Assembly: GCA_920105625.2 (NCBI GenBank)
Contig: OV050031.1
Location: 46,404,925-46,468,924 of the forward strand
From: Clusia tigrina
Lineage: Eukaryota > Arthropoda > Insecta > Diptera > Clusiidae
DNA length: 64,000 bases
Direction: 5' to 3'
How positions within the stretch are numbered: the stretch's first letter is position 1; every line of letters starts with the position of its first letter. The notes under the pieces are model-generated. The model had not been told where the DNA came from. It did no database searches and saw only the letters and a program-made list of their open reading frames with translations. Shown here piece after piece: positions 1-11,110 of the stretch. The translations under genes were made by a program, and so were the position numbers.

Positions 1-1906
1 AAACCACATTCAGGTAAGGCAATACAAATAATAGACGCGTTTGGATCAATAGTAGTTTCATCCCTATACTGCCCAGCAAAGCACACTATCACCACCGCAC
101 AATACGAGTATAACGATTTCTTCAATACTCTAGGACAGCGATTTATGTTAGGAAATGACTTCAACGCAAAGCATATGAACTGGGGTGCAAGGATCACAAA
201 TACCAAAGGAAGAAATCTACTTAACGCAATCAAATTTAATCACTGTAAGCATAATAGCACAGACGAGCCCACTTATTGGCCATCTAATCTAAATAAAACC
301 CCAGACCTAATTGACTTCTGCATCGTTAAAAATATTGATGTAAAAAGCATGGTAACTAAATGGTGCTTCGAACTTTCTTCAGACCACTCGCCAGTCATAG
401 AATACTCAAATAGCCGACAATTAGTTTTACCAGCACTACACTTATATCAACCGCCGATCTTAAAGCTAACTCCTGGGCTAGAACTAACGAAGACAAGCCT
501 GGCTAAATACTTTTAAACAACATTCACAAATACCAGTACCAGTACTACTATTCGGGATCAACATAATACCGCCTGTAACGAAACACACATGCCAATAAGG
601 AAAATATCTGCACAAGAAATAAAGGATGCAATAAAAAAACAAATCAAAACCAAAAAATCTCCAGGATATGACCTAATAAATGGAGTAATCCTCAAAGAAC
701 TACCAGACTGTGCTATGTAAGGAACACATTTCATGCAATACTAAGACAAAAATACTCACCAAAGGTATGGAAAGTTTAAAAAATAATAGGCTTCCCAAAG
801 CTAGTTAAGACTCAACGATATCGACCACTTGCCCACCGTATCAAAACTTTTTGAAAAGCTATTCCTTAACCGCCTGGATACAACCTTAATGGAAAATAAA
901 GTTATACCAATTTGGATTTTGCCGACAACATACTACCATACAACAAGTACATAGAGTTACCAGCAAAATCTTATCGGACCTGGATGAAAAAAGATTCTGC
1001 ATGGCCCTGTTACCTTGATATTGCAAAGGCTTTTGACAGTGATTGGCTTTAGATTGGCATGGAGGACTACATGCCAATCTAAAGCCATTTCACCCACATG
1101 ATATTTGCTGGACGCCGGAAAGCTACCTCACTGACCGAGCTTTCTATGCCCTATTTAATGATGCTAGCTCACAATTACATAAAGCAAGTGCTGGCGTCCC
1201 TCAAGGTAGTGTACTAGGACCAATTTTATACCTGACGTTCACATCTGATATCCCCAAGCCAAACGACAACGCCACTATGCTTGCAACATTTGCGGACGAT
1301 ACTGCCATTCTTAACTCGAATAATTGCATTGCAAAGGCGACTACCACCCTCCAAAAAATCTTAGACAAATTAATGGATTGGTTCAGCTTTTAGGGTATAC
1401 AAATAAATTAAGACAAAACATTACAAGTAATTTATACAAGAAATTACACACCGATACCATTAAAAATTAACAAAAAATTAATAGATATTGAAAACCATGC
1501 TAAATATCTTGGAATGCATATAGATAACAAAGTCTTAAAAAACGTGAGCAAATAAGCAAATAAATTCGGACGACTATACTGGCTCCTAGGGAAAAACTCG
1601 AAACTAACAACCCACAAGAAACTACTAATATATAAACAAATGTTAAAACCAATCTGGACCTATGGGCTACAAATATGGGGCATTGCCAACAAAACGAATG
1701 TGGAAATGATCGAAAGGTTTCAAAACAAAATATTACGAACAATTTTAAAAGCTCCATGGTATGTACCAAACGACGTAATACATATAAAAATTCCACTTGT
1801 TAGCGAGGTGATAAGACTCATTAGTTACAGATATAAAAATAAACTTCTCTCGCACCCTAATAATGAACTAAGTTATATAGTTGCAAAGGAAAACACCACC
1901 AGATGA
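1..1906 (+). pseudogene. Jockey-clade LINE ORF2 remnant (endonuclease, RT, C-terminal part)
   Basis: Decayed ORF2 of a non-LTR retrotransposon that would nick the target and reverse transcribe its RNA. An endonuclease frame is open from the window edge to a stop at 516; it shows GNDFNAKHMNWG, PDLIDF and LSSDHSPV, the APE-type block of Jockey elements. The RT frame at about 1150-1395 has AGVPQGSVLGP and FADDTAIL (F-A-D-D catalytic box). A C-terminal frame at 1640-1906 (KPIWTYGLQIWG) matches the Jockey tail region. Stops and frame changes separate the pieces. The 5' end lies outside the window. The endonuclease resembles, but is clearly distinct from, the Jockey element at 34831-42936. Confidence 0.85.
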
Positions 1907-2339
1907 CGGTTAAAGAGACTCTGGCCATCAGACTTATGATCCAGATTTTAAATTAATTATAATATATACTATCTATTTTAAATACGCATTTATTTATTAT
2001 TATTATTATTTTTTCCATTTTATTGTTTGTTTTATATATTCTTTATTTTCTCTCTTCTTCTTCTACGATAATTGCTAATAGAGTTGCCAAGAATCATTTC
2101 AAGGAAAAAAGGAAGAACAAATTAAAATTAAACTTTAATTAAAAAAAGGGGGAAAAATAGCAAAAATTTTAAAAATAAAATAAAATAATAAAATTCAAAC
2201 ACTGAGATATAGATGATAAACCTCATCCTGGTGGTGGTCAGCCACATGACGTAAATTACGCAATAAGGATGCTTACTTACAAAAATGGAGTCAATGTGCT
2301 CTGAAATCAAGCAGGATAGTAAATCTTAAAGCTGAAAAT
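1907..2339 (+). other. AT-rich stretch: LINE 3' tail, no gene
   Basis: It follows the Jockey ORF2 end and contains TTTAT/TTA-rich sequence and an A-rich run near 2140-2210 (a G-run, then several A-runs) that could be the poly(A) end of the upstream LINE. No supported coding frame is seen. Confidence 0.4.
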
Positions 2340-3257
2340 ATGATTTTAAAAAACTCGAACGAGGGCAAGTCAAATAATATCCAACCCATCCAACTTCAAA
2401 GCAATGTATGCTATGAAACTGATGAAGAGAGCTTTCACGTGAAACCGATTGGATTCTGAAAACGAGAAGGCCAAATAAAAAGAGACAAGCCGAATCGTCT
2501 CCCGAACTCATCCAGACTTCCTTAACTTCGTCCACTATTCAAAATGCTGGTAAAAAAGTAGAGTATAATAGCATTAGGAAGACAACACGACCTCCACCTA
2601 TTATGATAACAGGAGATCATGAGTATCAAACTCTACACAATTTAATAAATACATATTGTAAAGAAGAATTTTTTATTAAACTGCTAAACAATGGAGCCTT
2701 TAAAGTTAATCTTCACCACTAATATGATCCCAGACATTGTTTCCAACCTGAAGAGCCAAGGAATCAAATCGTTGAATTCCATCAATAAACTGCAATTTAA
2801 AACGAAGAAACCTCTAGATTTGTTTCTACTAAGCTTTGAATCAACTGATGATATTCAAAAGATATACCTAATTAAAACTATACTGAATTGAATAGTCATG
2901 ATCGAACCATTACGCCACTCAAAACTCATACTGCAATATTTAACATGCCAATCCTTTGGTCACACAAAAAACTACTGTGGCAAAACACCTAGATGCGTGA
3001 AATGCGCAGGAAAGCACAAAACAATTGAGTTCAAAAAAACTGAGCAACATCAACCAAAATGTTGTAACTGTGGCGAAGCTCACCCAGCCAAAAAATATCA
3101 GTAGTTTCAAGGCAAAGACCGACAAAGAGAAAACCAATCTCAAACGGTCAGTAAATGACGTAGAAGCGGCAGGAGTGAAAGAAACAGAGGACGAAGCTGA
3201 GAAACAGCCAGCCAACAGAGGACAAAGGTATCCATGGAGTGCTGAATGGTTTCCATG
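2340..3257 (+). pseudogene. Jockey-type LINE ORF1 (gag-like) remnant
   Basis: Fragments of the RNA-binding ORF1 protein of a Jockey element. The frame near 2590-2700 has RPPPIMITGD, corresponding to the ORF1 at about 38590 (ARPPPIVVN). Residues at 2691-2891 match that copy (LKSQGIKSLNSINKLQFKTK versus a similar run at about 38280). The 2898-3104 frame carries Cys/His knuckles: CQSFGHTKNYC, CVKCAGKH and CCNCGEAHPAKK. Frameshifts occur near 2720 and 2890. This scrap and the upstream ORF2 are in reversed ORF order, so they probably come from separate insertions. Confidence 0.75.
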
Positions 3258-3329
3258 ATTAACCACTAAGGGTCTTGGAAAATCTACGTGAGATTCAGAT
3301 GAGTATACGTCTGGAAATGTATGCACAAA

Positions 3330-4010
3330 GGCATACAAAAATATGTAAAGAGTGGCCCAAAATGTCAGGCCAACAAGAGTTCGAGGCTAACAAAGATGCC
3401 AACTGTATTGACTGGCACACCAAAACAACTATTTGACAAAGTTCACATGGATATTGTAGATCTTTTACCTGAGACAGTTTTGGGAAACAAATAACTCATG
3501 ACGTGACAAGTACGAGTACGGTATTTTTATCACACGCCAGCGAAGGGTTCGCTGGTGCGAAGCCATATATCTCTGGCAGAATACTTACATAGTTTCGCTA
3601 AGGAGGATGGCTCCAATTAGGCTCAATGGGTGCGACGGATATGTATGCACATACAAATAGTCTACATGTACCAATAAAGCAAACTCCGTTTACGACGTGG
3701 GTTTGACTTCAATATGCCGGCAGGTCTGAAGCGCAAATGTGCGCCAGTGGACAATGCTGATGACCCAAATAAAGTGCGAAAATACCAGTTACACCGGGCA
3801 CACGGGTTGGCTACAGAGAACGAGGATCGTGCTGAACGAATAGCTAGAGAAGCATACAATAAGGTGGAAAACCCTGCACATGTTTATGTGCGGGACCTGG
3901 TTCTGATGAATCAGATCCGAAAGAATAAATTTTCTCCTGTGTGGATAGACCCGTATACGGTAACTGAGAACCGTAGTTCAGTTACAGCAATCGTCGGGCG
4001 GAGGGAGTAA
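3330..4010 (+). pseudogene. gypsy-type LTR retrotransposon integrase remnant
   Basis: Scrap of an LTR-element integrase. About 3350-3490 reads CPKCQANKSSRL followed by FDKVHMDIVDLLPETVLGNK, which resembles the end of the zinc domain and the first catalytic Asp region of 412/mdg1-like integrases. The middle of the core is scrambled. The 3714-4010 frame ends with HVYVRDLVLMNQ, KFSPVWIDPYTV, the C-terminal integrase domain. No LTR is attached on either side. Confidence 0.65.
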
Positions 4011-4209
4011 ACCCTAGTAAAAACTCCCCCTAACCCAAGGTGTTATGCGACCCGCGCCTATTGGTTGGTTTGCAGCCGGGGGGCAATACTGGCTGTATAT
4101 TTACGGAGCTACCTCGATACCAGGTCACCTCGAGGTATATTCACGACCTTTCCGTGGGATGGGGTGCTGCCACGGTCGACCACTATGATTCCCGCTATAA
4201 ATTGAAGAT

Positions 4210-5320
4210 CACCATGTCTGCTACGATGGACGGTGGTCGTAAGAAAAAGATGGACCACAACAAAAACTTAAACATTTCTTTGGACAAGCACTACAGAACT
4301 GCAACGGGGGCTATTGCTTCCAGTTCTGAGTCTTGCTCAAGCCAGTCATAAATTCGTACAGCGTAATCTGGCTCAAGGCAGTCACAAATTCGTACAGAAC
4401 CTAGAGGAAATGGCGGTACAAAAAAGCCAAGCACGGCTAGCCCATATCGTATGGCGGAAGCTGGCACCGGAGACAAACCTGGTTCCTGTAGAAGTGGGCG
4501 TACTAGAAGAATTCTCGCGACAAAGTCTAAAGCTTATACGGCGGATACCTGGATTGGCCTTGGTGGACGTGACAGTGTGATGAGGTCTAAAGGGACTAAT
4601 ATCTCCTGGGTGATAAAATCTACACGACACAACTACAAGGAGAGACGCGCTGCTTTGAAGCTGTTGGAACATTTCAGAAGCGTGGCGGAGGGAGAGAGGT
4701 TTGAGAAACAAAAGTCCCTTATTAGCTGGGCAACAAGGGTTACGGAGGGACTATCACAGGTTCCGAAACCGAACCGGCAAAACGTCAGCTGTCGAACGAC
4801 CCGCCCAGAAACCCCAGCACTATTAAGAATTCACGATGTCATGAGACTTCACCCACACCGAAGACCTTCAGGGAAGCTGTGCGAGGTCACCATTTATGGG
4901 CCGTTGTTGACAAAAGCAGCTTTGACGGCACCATTTCGGTCGAGAAGTGGAAGAAAATGGAAGCCAGGCTCTCAAGCAGTTCTTTCCAGATTTTGAAGGG
5001 ACATCCTGGCCCACCTCCTTTTTGTCGCGATAGTGGATGTCATCAAACCTACGTGAAAATAGTCGCATGTGTCGATATGAGATCAACTGATCTATATCGA
5101 ATAGCCAGCTCCAAAATCGGTGAAGTTTGGCCTGGGTCTAAACTCGAGGGCGATGTTGCGGTTATGTGATCCTGAACTCCCGACATCATCTTGGAAGGTC
5201 CCGAAAATGGAGGAGCCAAAAGGCAAGTATCGCAGTGCTACTTTTGTGGTGAGCACGGACTCGTTGGAATCTATTTCGCTTTCCGATGGTATCATGAGCT
5301 ATGGATTATAATGGAAAAAT
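4210..5320 (+). pseudogene. LINE ORF1 with DUF4780-like domain, frameshifted
   Basis: Nucleic-acid binding ORF1 of an R1/LOA-group LINE. A possible start at 4210 (MSATMDGGRKKKMDHN) is followed by a Lys/Arg/Ser-rich N-terminal part. The 4451-4800 frame has a helical stretch (RRAALKLLEHFRSVAEG). A frame change near 4870 leads to HLWAVVDKSSFDGTISVEKW and, after 5170, TSSWKVPKMEEPKGKYR. These align in order with the ORF1 at 48127-48867 (IVALIDRSNPLGQMTQERW, TIDWKVLSVAKPAN), which I read as DUF4780. At least two frameshifts. GC-rich 5'-UTR-like DNA precedes it at 4011-4209. Its 3' end abuts an antisense R1-like ORF2, so it is cut off from its own ORF2. Confidence 0.6.
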
Positions 5321-7010
5321 CTTAGACATGTTTGGCATCTTCTGTCTTCGTACCTCCACAGTTTGCAGAGTAGGGGGACTCCTCCAAGTGGAATCTGTGC
5401 AGGTATGCCCGAAAACCTCCATGCCCTATCCAGTTGTGTGACGTGATAATTCACTTCACCATGTGACCTGCTTACCCATTGCTGAATATTGTGGATCAGC
5501 CTCCGCTTCACAATTGCCAAGTGTTCATCTACGCTTGTCGCGTGTATCATTTTGTTGTGGTAGGGGTTCATCGGCTCTTTCGCCACCATCTTCACGGGAC
5601 TCATGCCGGCTATCATCAAGGTGCCATCTGTGGATACGATGCGGTGTGCGCGGCTCGAAACCAGGATTATCTCGGTCTAGTTTTTAGGCAAGTTATTTCC
5701 AATATTTGGCAGCCATCTTCCGATGGTAGCCACAGTCCGGTTGGTCTCTGTCACTACTTCCTCCAAGTTGTGATTACCAATGCTATGTCGTCTGCGTTTC
5801 CTATGATTTTGATACCATCGGCGACCTGTACGCGGAGGAAGCCGTCGTATATAGTATTCCAGAGTAACGGTTCAAGCACCGATCCATGGGGAACTCCTCC
5901 GATAATCTTGTGCGACTCCACACCTTCTTCGGACTGGTAGAGCAGGATCCTGTCGCTGAAGTAGCTGGCAATCATTCGCCTCAGGTAGATGGGTACCACG
6001 CTAATGCGCTGGCTATGCGTTCCCAGCTAGGTGAATTGAAAGTGTTTTTTTGGCCGTATGGGTACGTTCGTTTATGACGTCCACGGTGGATCTTGCCTTC
6101 CGGAAGCCACATTGCCGTTTTGAAAGTCCTCCAGATTTTGCAATGACCTCATCAATCCTGTCGCAGATTATCCTCTTCAAAATTTTTCCGCCGTATCTAG
6201 CATGCAGAGTTTACGGTTTGTTGGCTTTCAGCGCCAGGACCAGTCGTTGCCTCTTGCATCGGTTTTCTCTCAAGGAAACAACGTACATTTTCCTCAGTGG
6301 TTCTGGGTTCAGTGCAGCTGCGGTTTTGAGCACTCGGTTGGAGATTCCATCTGGATGCCTTTTGGTCCCGAAATTTCCAAACGCCCGCAACACCTCATTT
6401 ATAGTATCACTGGGTATGCATTCCTCCGTTTGCTAGAGAGGGAGCTCGTATGGAACATAGTTCTGTACTAGAAAGAGCGAGAGAGAGAGAGTGCCACCAT
6501 ACGCCTGAGCAATATTGGACGGGTTGGAACCGGCTACCTGTAGCAGAGCAATTCTACATGGCAAGTTTATAGGCCAAGCCCAATGGGTCATCCTCAACCT
6601 GTGCGCATAGTTCAGTGAATCTGTTGCTCTTCCTCTTTGTAATGGACTTATTGAGTACATTCTTCGCTTCCTTGAAGGCCTGGCGCTTCTACAGGGAGTA
6701 CGGTTTTCGTATAGAACGTTGATACCTTCTCCTCGCAGCATGGCATGCTGTGCGAAGTTCGGCTATAGCATCCGTGCACCAGTAGACAGGTTTCTGCCTC
6801 ACACCATGTGCTCTACTGAGCGCGTCAAAGGCTTTTTCTGCCTTTCTATCCAGCTGGTTCGCCATTTCTTCTGAATTTCCTTCCAGCACTGCTAGGATGT
6901 CTTCGTCAAGGCTCTTTATCCTACAGCCTTTCAATGTCGGGCCTATCCGCTGCCAGAATTTGGGGGTACTTCGCTCTACCAATGAAAGATATTCGTCACC
7001 GATTCCGTAG
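5300..7010 (-). pseudogene. R1-clade-like LINE ORF2 remnant (RT)
   Basis: Antisense reverse transcriptase pieces in order from high to low coordinates: a pre-RT linker (about 6982-6689, CRIKSLDEDILAVLEG), an RT N-terminal piece (about 6393-6211), an RT core (5999-5754: IGGVPHGSVLEPLLWN then NADDIALVI), and a C-terminal piece (5619-5299: MIAGMSPVKMVAKE). IAGM-P-LAKE and GGVPQGSVLGPLLWN blocks are characteristic of R1/LOA-type elements. Many frame changes. A GA-rich run occurs at about 6477-6492. It is convergent with the ORF1 fragment immediately to its left. Confidence 0.75.
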
Positions 7011-7029
7011 CCGATAGTTCAAAAAATAG

Positions 7030-7190
7030 CATCGTGGCGCAGTAAGGAAAAATATTCCTCAACTTCTCACAGATGCAAATGCAGATGCAAAGCGACAGGA
7101 AAAATACAGTTGGCATACCGACCAGCTCGCAATGCAACAAACATACAGCAACCACATTGAGTACAGCAGCACCAAAGAAGGCAGCGCCCA
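7030..7190 (+). other. LINE ORF1-like scrap carrying the first copy of a flanking direct repeat
   Basis: The end of this stretch encodes a Thr/Ser-rich peptide ending PKKAAPR, resembling the ORF1-like frame at 7950-8000 (LKKAAPR). DNA at about 7138-7193 matches 7947-8002, with 20 bp identical (7174-7193 and 7983-8002). The two copies bracket the BEL/Pao fragment. Confidence 0.45.
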
Positions 7191-7703
7191 GGTGGAGCCT
7201 GGGAAAGGCTCATAAGATCGATTAAAACGGTACTACATGCGACGCTTCCTCATGCCACATTCAACGATGAAACACTCCACAGCGCACTATTCGAAGTAGA
7301 GTTCCTAATAAATTCAAGACCCCTGACATTTCTTTCCATGGAATCATCTGACGATGAGGCAATCACTCCAAATCAGTTACTTATGGGCTCACCAAGCGGA
7401 TACAAACCAATAGGCAGTAGCACTGGAGATATACGGCAACGCTTTCGTCAAACATGCATTTACGTCGATCGGTTCTGGCAGAGATGGGTTAAAGAGTACA
7501 GCCCAATTCTAACTCGGAGAACAAAATGGTTCGTGAAGCAGCCACTACTGAAGATTGGTGACGTTGTAATAATCGTCGACGAGAATTATCCACGAAATCA
7601 ATGGCCAAAAGAAATTATAGTCGATATAGTGACAGCAAAAGACGGGCAAGTACGAAGAGCGACGGTGAAGACCCAAGGGGCCTACTGGAACGGCCGGCAG
7701 TAA
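7191..7703 (+). pseudogene. BEL/Pao retrotransposon integrase C-terminus (DUF5641 region)
   Basis: A single open frame from about 7191, 5'-truncated. It starts AWERLIRSIKTVLHA, continues LINSRPLTF and TPNQLLMGSPSG, then VDRFWQRWVKEYSPILTRR and IGDVVIIVDENYPRNQWPK. This order is diagnostic of the end of BEL/Pao Pol: the last part of the integrase core followed by the DUF5641 domain. The stop is at about 7703. The catalytic DDE region is missing. A polypurine tract and an LTR start follow, as expected for the 3' end of such an element. Confidence 0.85.
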
Positions 7704-7758
7704 AATTAGCAACCCTAGACGTGGCCAACGACTGTGGAAAGGCGACGGCCTTGCTTAC

Positions 7759-7880
7759 GAGGGGGAGAATGTTGCCAACGTTACTAGCGGGTGTGTAACA
7801 AAATAAAGTAGGGAGCATATGTACATACACATACGAGTATATATGAATAAATATTAAGTAACTGCTCTGTCAGGCCACTT
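7759..7880 (+). repeat. BEL/Pao polypurine tract and start of 3' LTR
   Basis: Purine run GAGGGGGAGA at 7759-7768 followed by TGTTGCCAACG from 7770, a typical BEL-type LTR start. The LTR end is not defined; LINE sequence begins by about 7900, so the LTR is probably truncated. Confidence 0.5.
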
Positions 7881-7896
7881 CTAGTTATACATATGT

Positions 7897-8190
7897 ATGA
7901 ACGGTACTATCGGACCACTCTTACTTGTTCACCTTGGACCTGGTGACAAAAATATACCAACCACTTCGAATGCAGCTGCACTAAAGAAGGCAGCGCCCAG
8001 GTCGGCCAACATTAGGACCTCTCCTAGTGGGGCAGCTACCCGAAGAGACTCCTCTCCACCAAATAAGTTTACTAAAAGGTATGTGACAGACGCCACTAGC
8101 GACTCTTCCAGAAGAACTCCTACTAAGCCCCAACATCGATCAAGCCGGTAGATAGACGACCACTTTAATCCCACAATTCCCAAATGCTAG
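7897..8190 (+). pseudogene. LINE ORF1-like fragment
   Basis: A short low-complexity frame (Ser/Thr/Arg/Pro-rich, with TSPSGAATRRDSSPP) ending just before the endonuclease frame of the LINE downstream. I infer it is the remaining ORF1 of that element from position and the shared KKAAPR motif with 7030-7190. No zinc knuckle or other domain is visible. Confidence 0.4.
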
Positions 8191-8217
8191 TAAGCAAAGC
8201 TCCAAAATGGATGAGGC

Positions 8218-10994
8218 TTGGGAAGAGAAAAGAACGACCATCAAAGTAACCTGGTGCTCAGGTATATCCAGGACAATTTACAAAACGCTGAAGCGGCATC
8301 ATCTGTTTTCTCTCAGATATTCTCCCAACAACACCTTGATGTGGCTCTTATCCAAGAGGCGTATATTAGCGAAAATCAGGTTAAGGGCCTCCCAGGTGAG
8401 CTGTTCTATGACTCATGCCAGACCAAGAGCTTGTATCTTGGCTCGAAAAGGTTTGAATACTCTTCTAATCTCAGACCGTACCAAAAAGGTTTAGTTTTCC
8501 GTAATGTTCGAGATACCGACAACGGCAGGCGGAACAGGGATCACTTTTTGGTCAGCCTATCTGTCAGGAGACTCAGAAGACCTATCCTTCTTGCCCCTGC
8601 AGAAGCTTATTGACCACAGCTGCAAGGGCAACAACCGCATCATCGTAGCCAGTGACGCTAACGCACACCATACGGTTTTGGGGAAGTACTGACGTGAGTG
8701 TAAGGGGTGAGTGTCTTTTAGAATTTTATTATGATAATAGGTTAGAAACCCTTAATTTAGGTAACAATCCAACCTAAGGAACAGTATCAGGGAAGAAGTT
8801 TTAGAACTCACCTTATGCGATACCTTCTTTAAAAATGCTGTTCAAAACTGAAGAGTGTCTGATGAAATATCCATGTCCGATCATCAGCAAGTTCGATTTG
8901 AAATCGATCTTGACATCAGAGTCTACCACCTACAGACAGCCAAAATCCACTAACTTAGACCTGTTTAGGAACCTTTTAACATAAAACATAGCTAGCACAG
9001 CCATAATAGAAGCATTGAACCATGGGTTTACAGAGAAAACTAAATCAGGCAATAAATTACACCATGGTGGAATAATAACTTGCCCAAACGCAGGAAAGAG
9101 ATCAGAAGGCTCTTTAACCGGGCGAAATCAAATAGTTAACGACTTAAATATAGAGAATCCCTCACTAAATACAACCAAGAAATTAGAAGAGCGAAACGGG
9201 AGTCCTGGAGGAACTTCTGAAGTAATCTCTCTGACCTCAGCAGTAGCTCCAGAATCCACAAAATGCTCTCCGAAGCACATACTAATAACATCGGATATTT
9301 GAAAGGACCAGATGGTACGTACACAAACAATGGCCTAGAGACCCTTGAGCTTCCTGTCAGCGAGCACTTCCCTGGTTCCACAATCCTCACTTAAGCCCGA
9401 AAGAAAATGGTTCAGGAACATAGGCCCAATACAAATCACCGGCGTAGAGCAAGAAAAATTGTCTGTGAGGAAAGAATTAAGTGGGTAATATACACTTTTC
9501 ATCCTTACAAGACCCAGGGAGCAGATGGACTAATTCAGGCACTGCTACAAACTCACTTATATAATGTCGGCTTTAATCAATATCTTCAGGGCCAGCTTTG
9601 CATGGAGTTGCATCCAATTCAAATGGAGAGATCATTCGATATATACCAAAGGCGAGTGTCAGAGCAGCCAATCTACCAAATCCCTACCGATTAGCTTATC
9701 CTCATTTCTCCTAAAAACAATGGAGAAACTAGTTGATAGGCGTATAAGAGAGAGAGAGAGAGAGATTTTGCTCGGAAACCATTATATAGAAATCAATACG
9801 CATATCAGGCAGGAAAATCAACTCATGCCCTTCAGAATCTCACGCAAAAGATTGAGAACAAAGAATTTGAGTTCCGATGTTTTCTTGATATTGAGGTGGC
9901 TTTTGATAACATCGATTTCGTCAATATAAATAGAGCAATCCTGAGTAAGGGCGTTGATTGGACAATATGTAGATGAATAAACAACGTTCTCAGAGAAAGG
10001 GACATCAAATCGTCTTTAGGCACCCAGCAAACGGATGTCCACAAGATGGAGTGCTATCACTGCTTTTGTAGTCCGTAGATGTTGACGAAATTCTGGAAGT
10101 ACTGAGCAATAATGGATACGATGTACAGGTTTATGCCGACCATATTGTCGTTCTTATCAGAATTAAGTTTAAAGACAGGAAACCTTTTTTACTTCAGAAG
10201 TGCTTTGACTCATATAAAACTGGTGGAGGAGAGTGGGAAAAAGTTAACCCTAATAAGACCTGCATAGTAATCTTCACCAAAAAAGGTAAATGGAAAACTT
10301 CAGAAAGTCAACCATTTTTGTAGAAGAATACCTTTTTCAAACGAAGTAAAATTCCTCGGTGTCACACTCGATGAAAAATTTCTTTGGAAGAGTTACCTAA
10401 ATAATACCATTAAGAAAACCAGGGCCACTTTGCGGACGAGCAGATGCTTAATGGGCAACCACATTCTTATCCACTCTGACAACAAAGCATCACTACTAGG
10501 GGGATATCTTTAACTGCTGAAAAGAATAGCAACTAACAGTACAGCGCATCTAATTTGGGTGCCAGTTCACAACGGACATGCAGGGAATGAAGAGGCAGAT
10601 GGACTCGCTAGTAAAGGGGCTGCCAGTAGTTTTATTGGACCGAAACCATTCTGTGGGCTTCCATGGAGTTCCACAAAAGTACAACCTAGATCAATGGCTT
10701 GAGGTAAAATCACATCAATATTGGATGGAAACAAAAGATATAAGTCTCACAAAAATCTTCATGAGGAAACAAATACGTAAAAGAACTATAGAAATTCTAG
10801 GTTCAGCGAGAACAGGTACTCGCATTGTATCAGGACATTGTAGGGTAAACAAACACCTATATAACATAAAAGTGAGCCCAATGATAGGTTATATAATGAA
10901 GAAGAGAATATCTGAGCATCTGTTGTGTCAATGTAATTGTCTCAGCTGGACCAGCTTTCGGTACGCAAGAACTTATTACCTTCAGAATTCTTAA
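8218..10994 (+). pseudogene. LOA-like LINE ORF2 (EN-RT-RNase H), heavily mutated
   Basis: Endonuclease at 8230-8700: QHLDVALIQEAY, then SDANAHHTVLGKY after a frameshift near 8500. RT pieces at 9480-10300: PYKTQGADGL, a frame with ISLSSFLLKTMEKLVDRRI, and VYADHIVVLI at 10129-10155. The catalytic box reads YADH instead of YADD, so the second Asp is lost. The thumb reads VKFLGVTLDEKFLWKSYL. RNase H at 10550-10620 has HNGHAGNEEADGLASKGAAS. The last frame ends at 10994. EN plus RNase H with this EN signature fits the LOA/I group. A (GA)n run at 9748-9763 interrupts RT. Ten or more breaks are apparent. Confidence 0.8.
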
Positions 10995-11110
10995 TGAATT
11001 CTAAACTCTGGAATGTTTTGTAACTACAGCGCTTGTCACAATAGGTCCAAAGGTGGCCGCAGTGACTAGGTGACTTGTTCCCGCTCTCAAGCAATCTAAT
11101 CTAATCTAAG
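10995..11110 (+). other. LINE 3' UTR ending in (CTAAT)n
   Basis: Non-coding 3' end that terminates in three CTAAT-like units at about 11094-11110. The same end, from GGCCGCAGTGACTAGGTGAC to the CTAAT tail, recurs at 14706-14765. This recurrence marks the LINE end and the start of the repeated spacer. Confidence 0.6.

Noticed and set aside
2940..3338. 132-codon antisense frame
   Set aside because: It is the shadow of the zinc-knuckle ORF1 on the plus strand.
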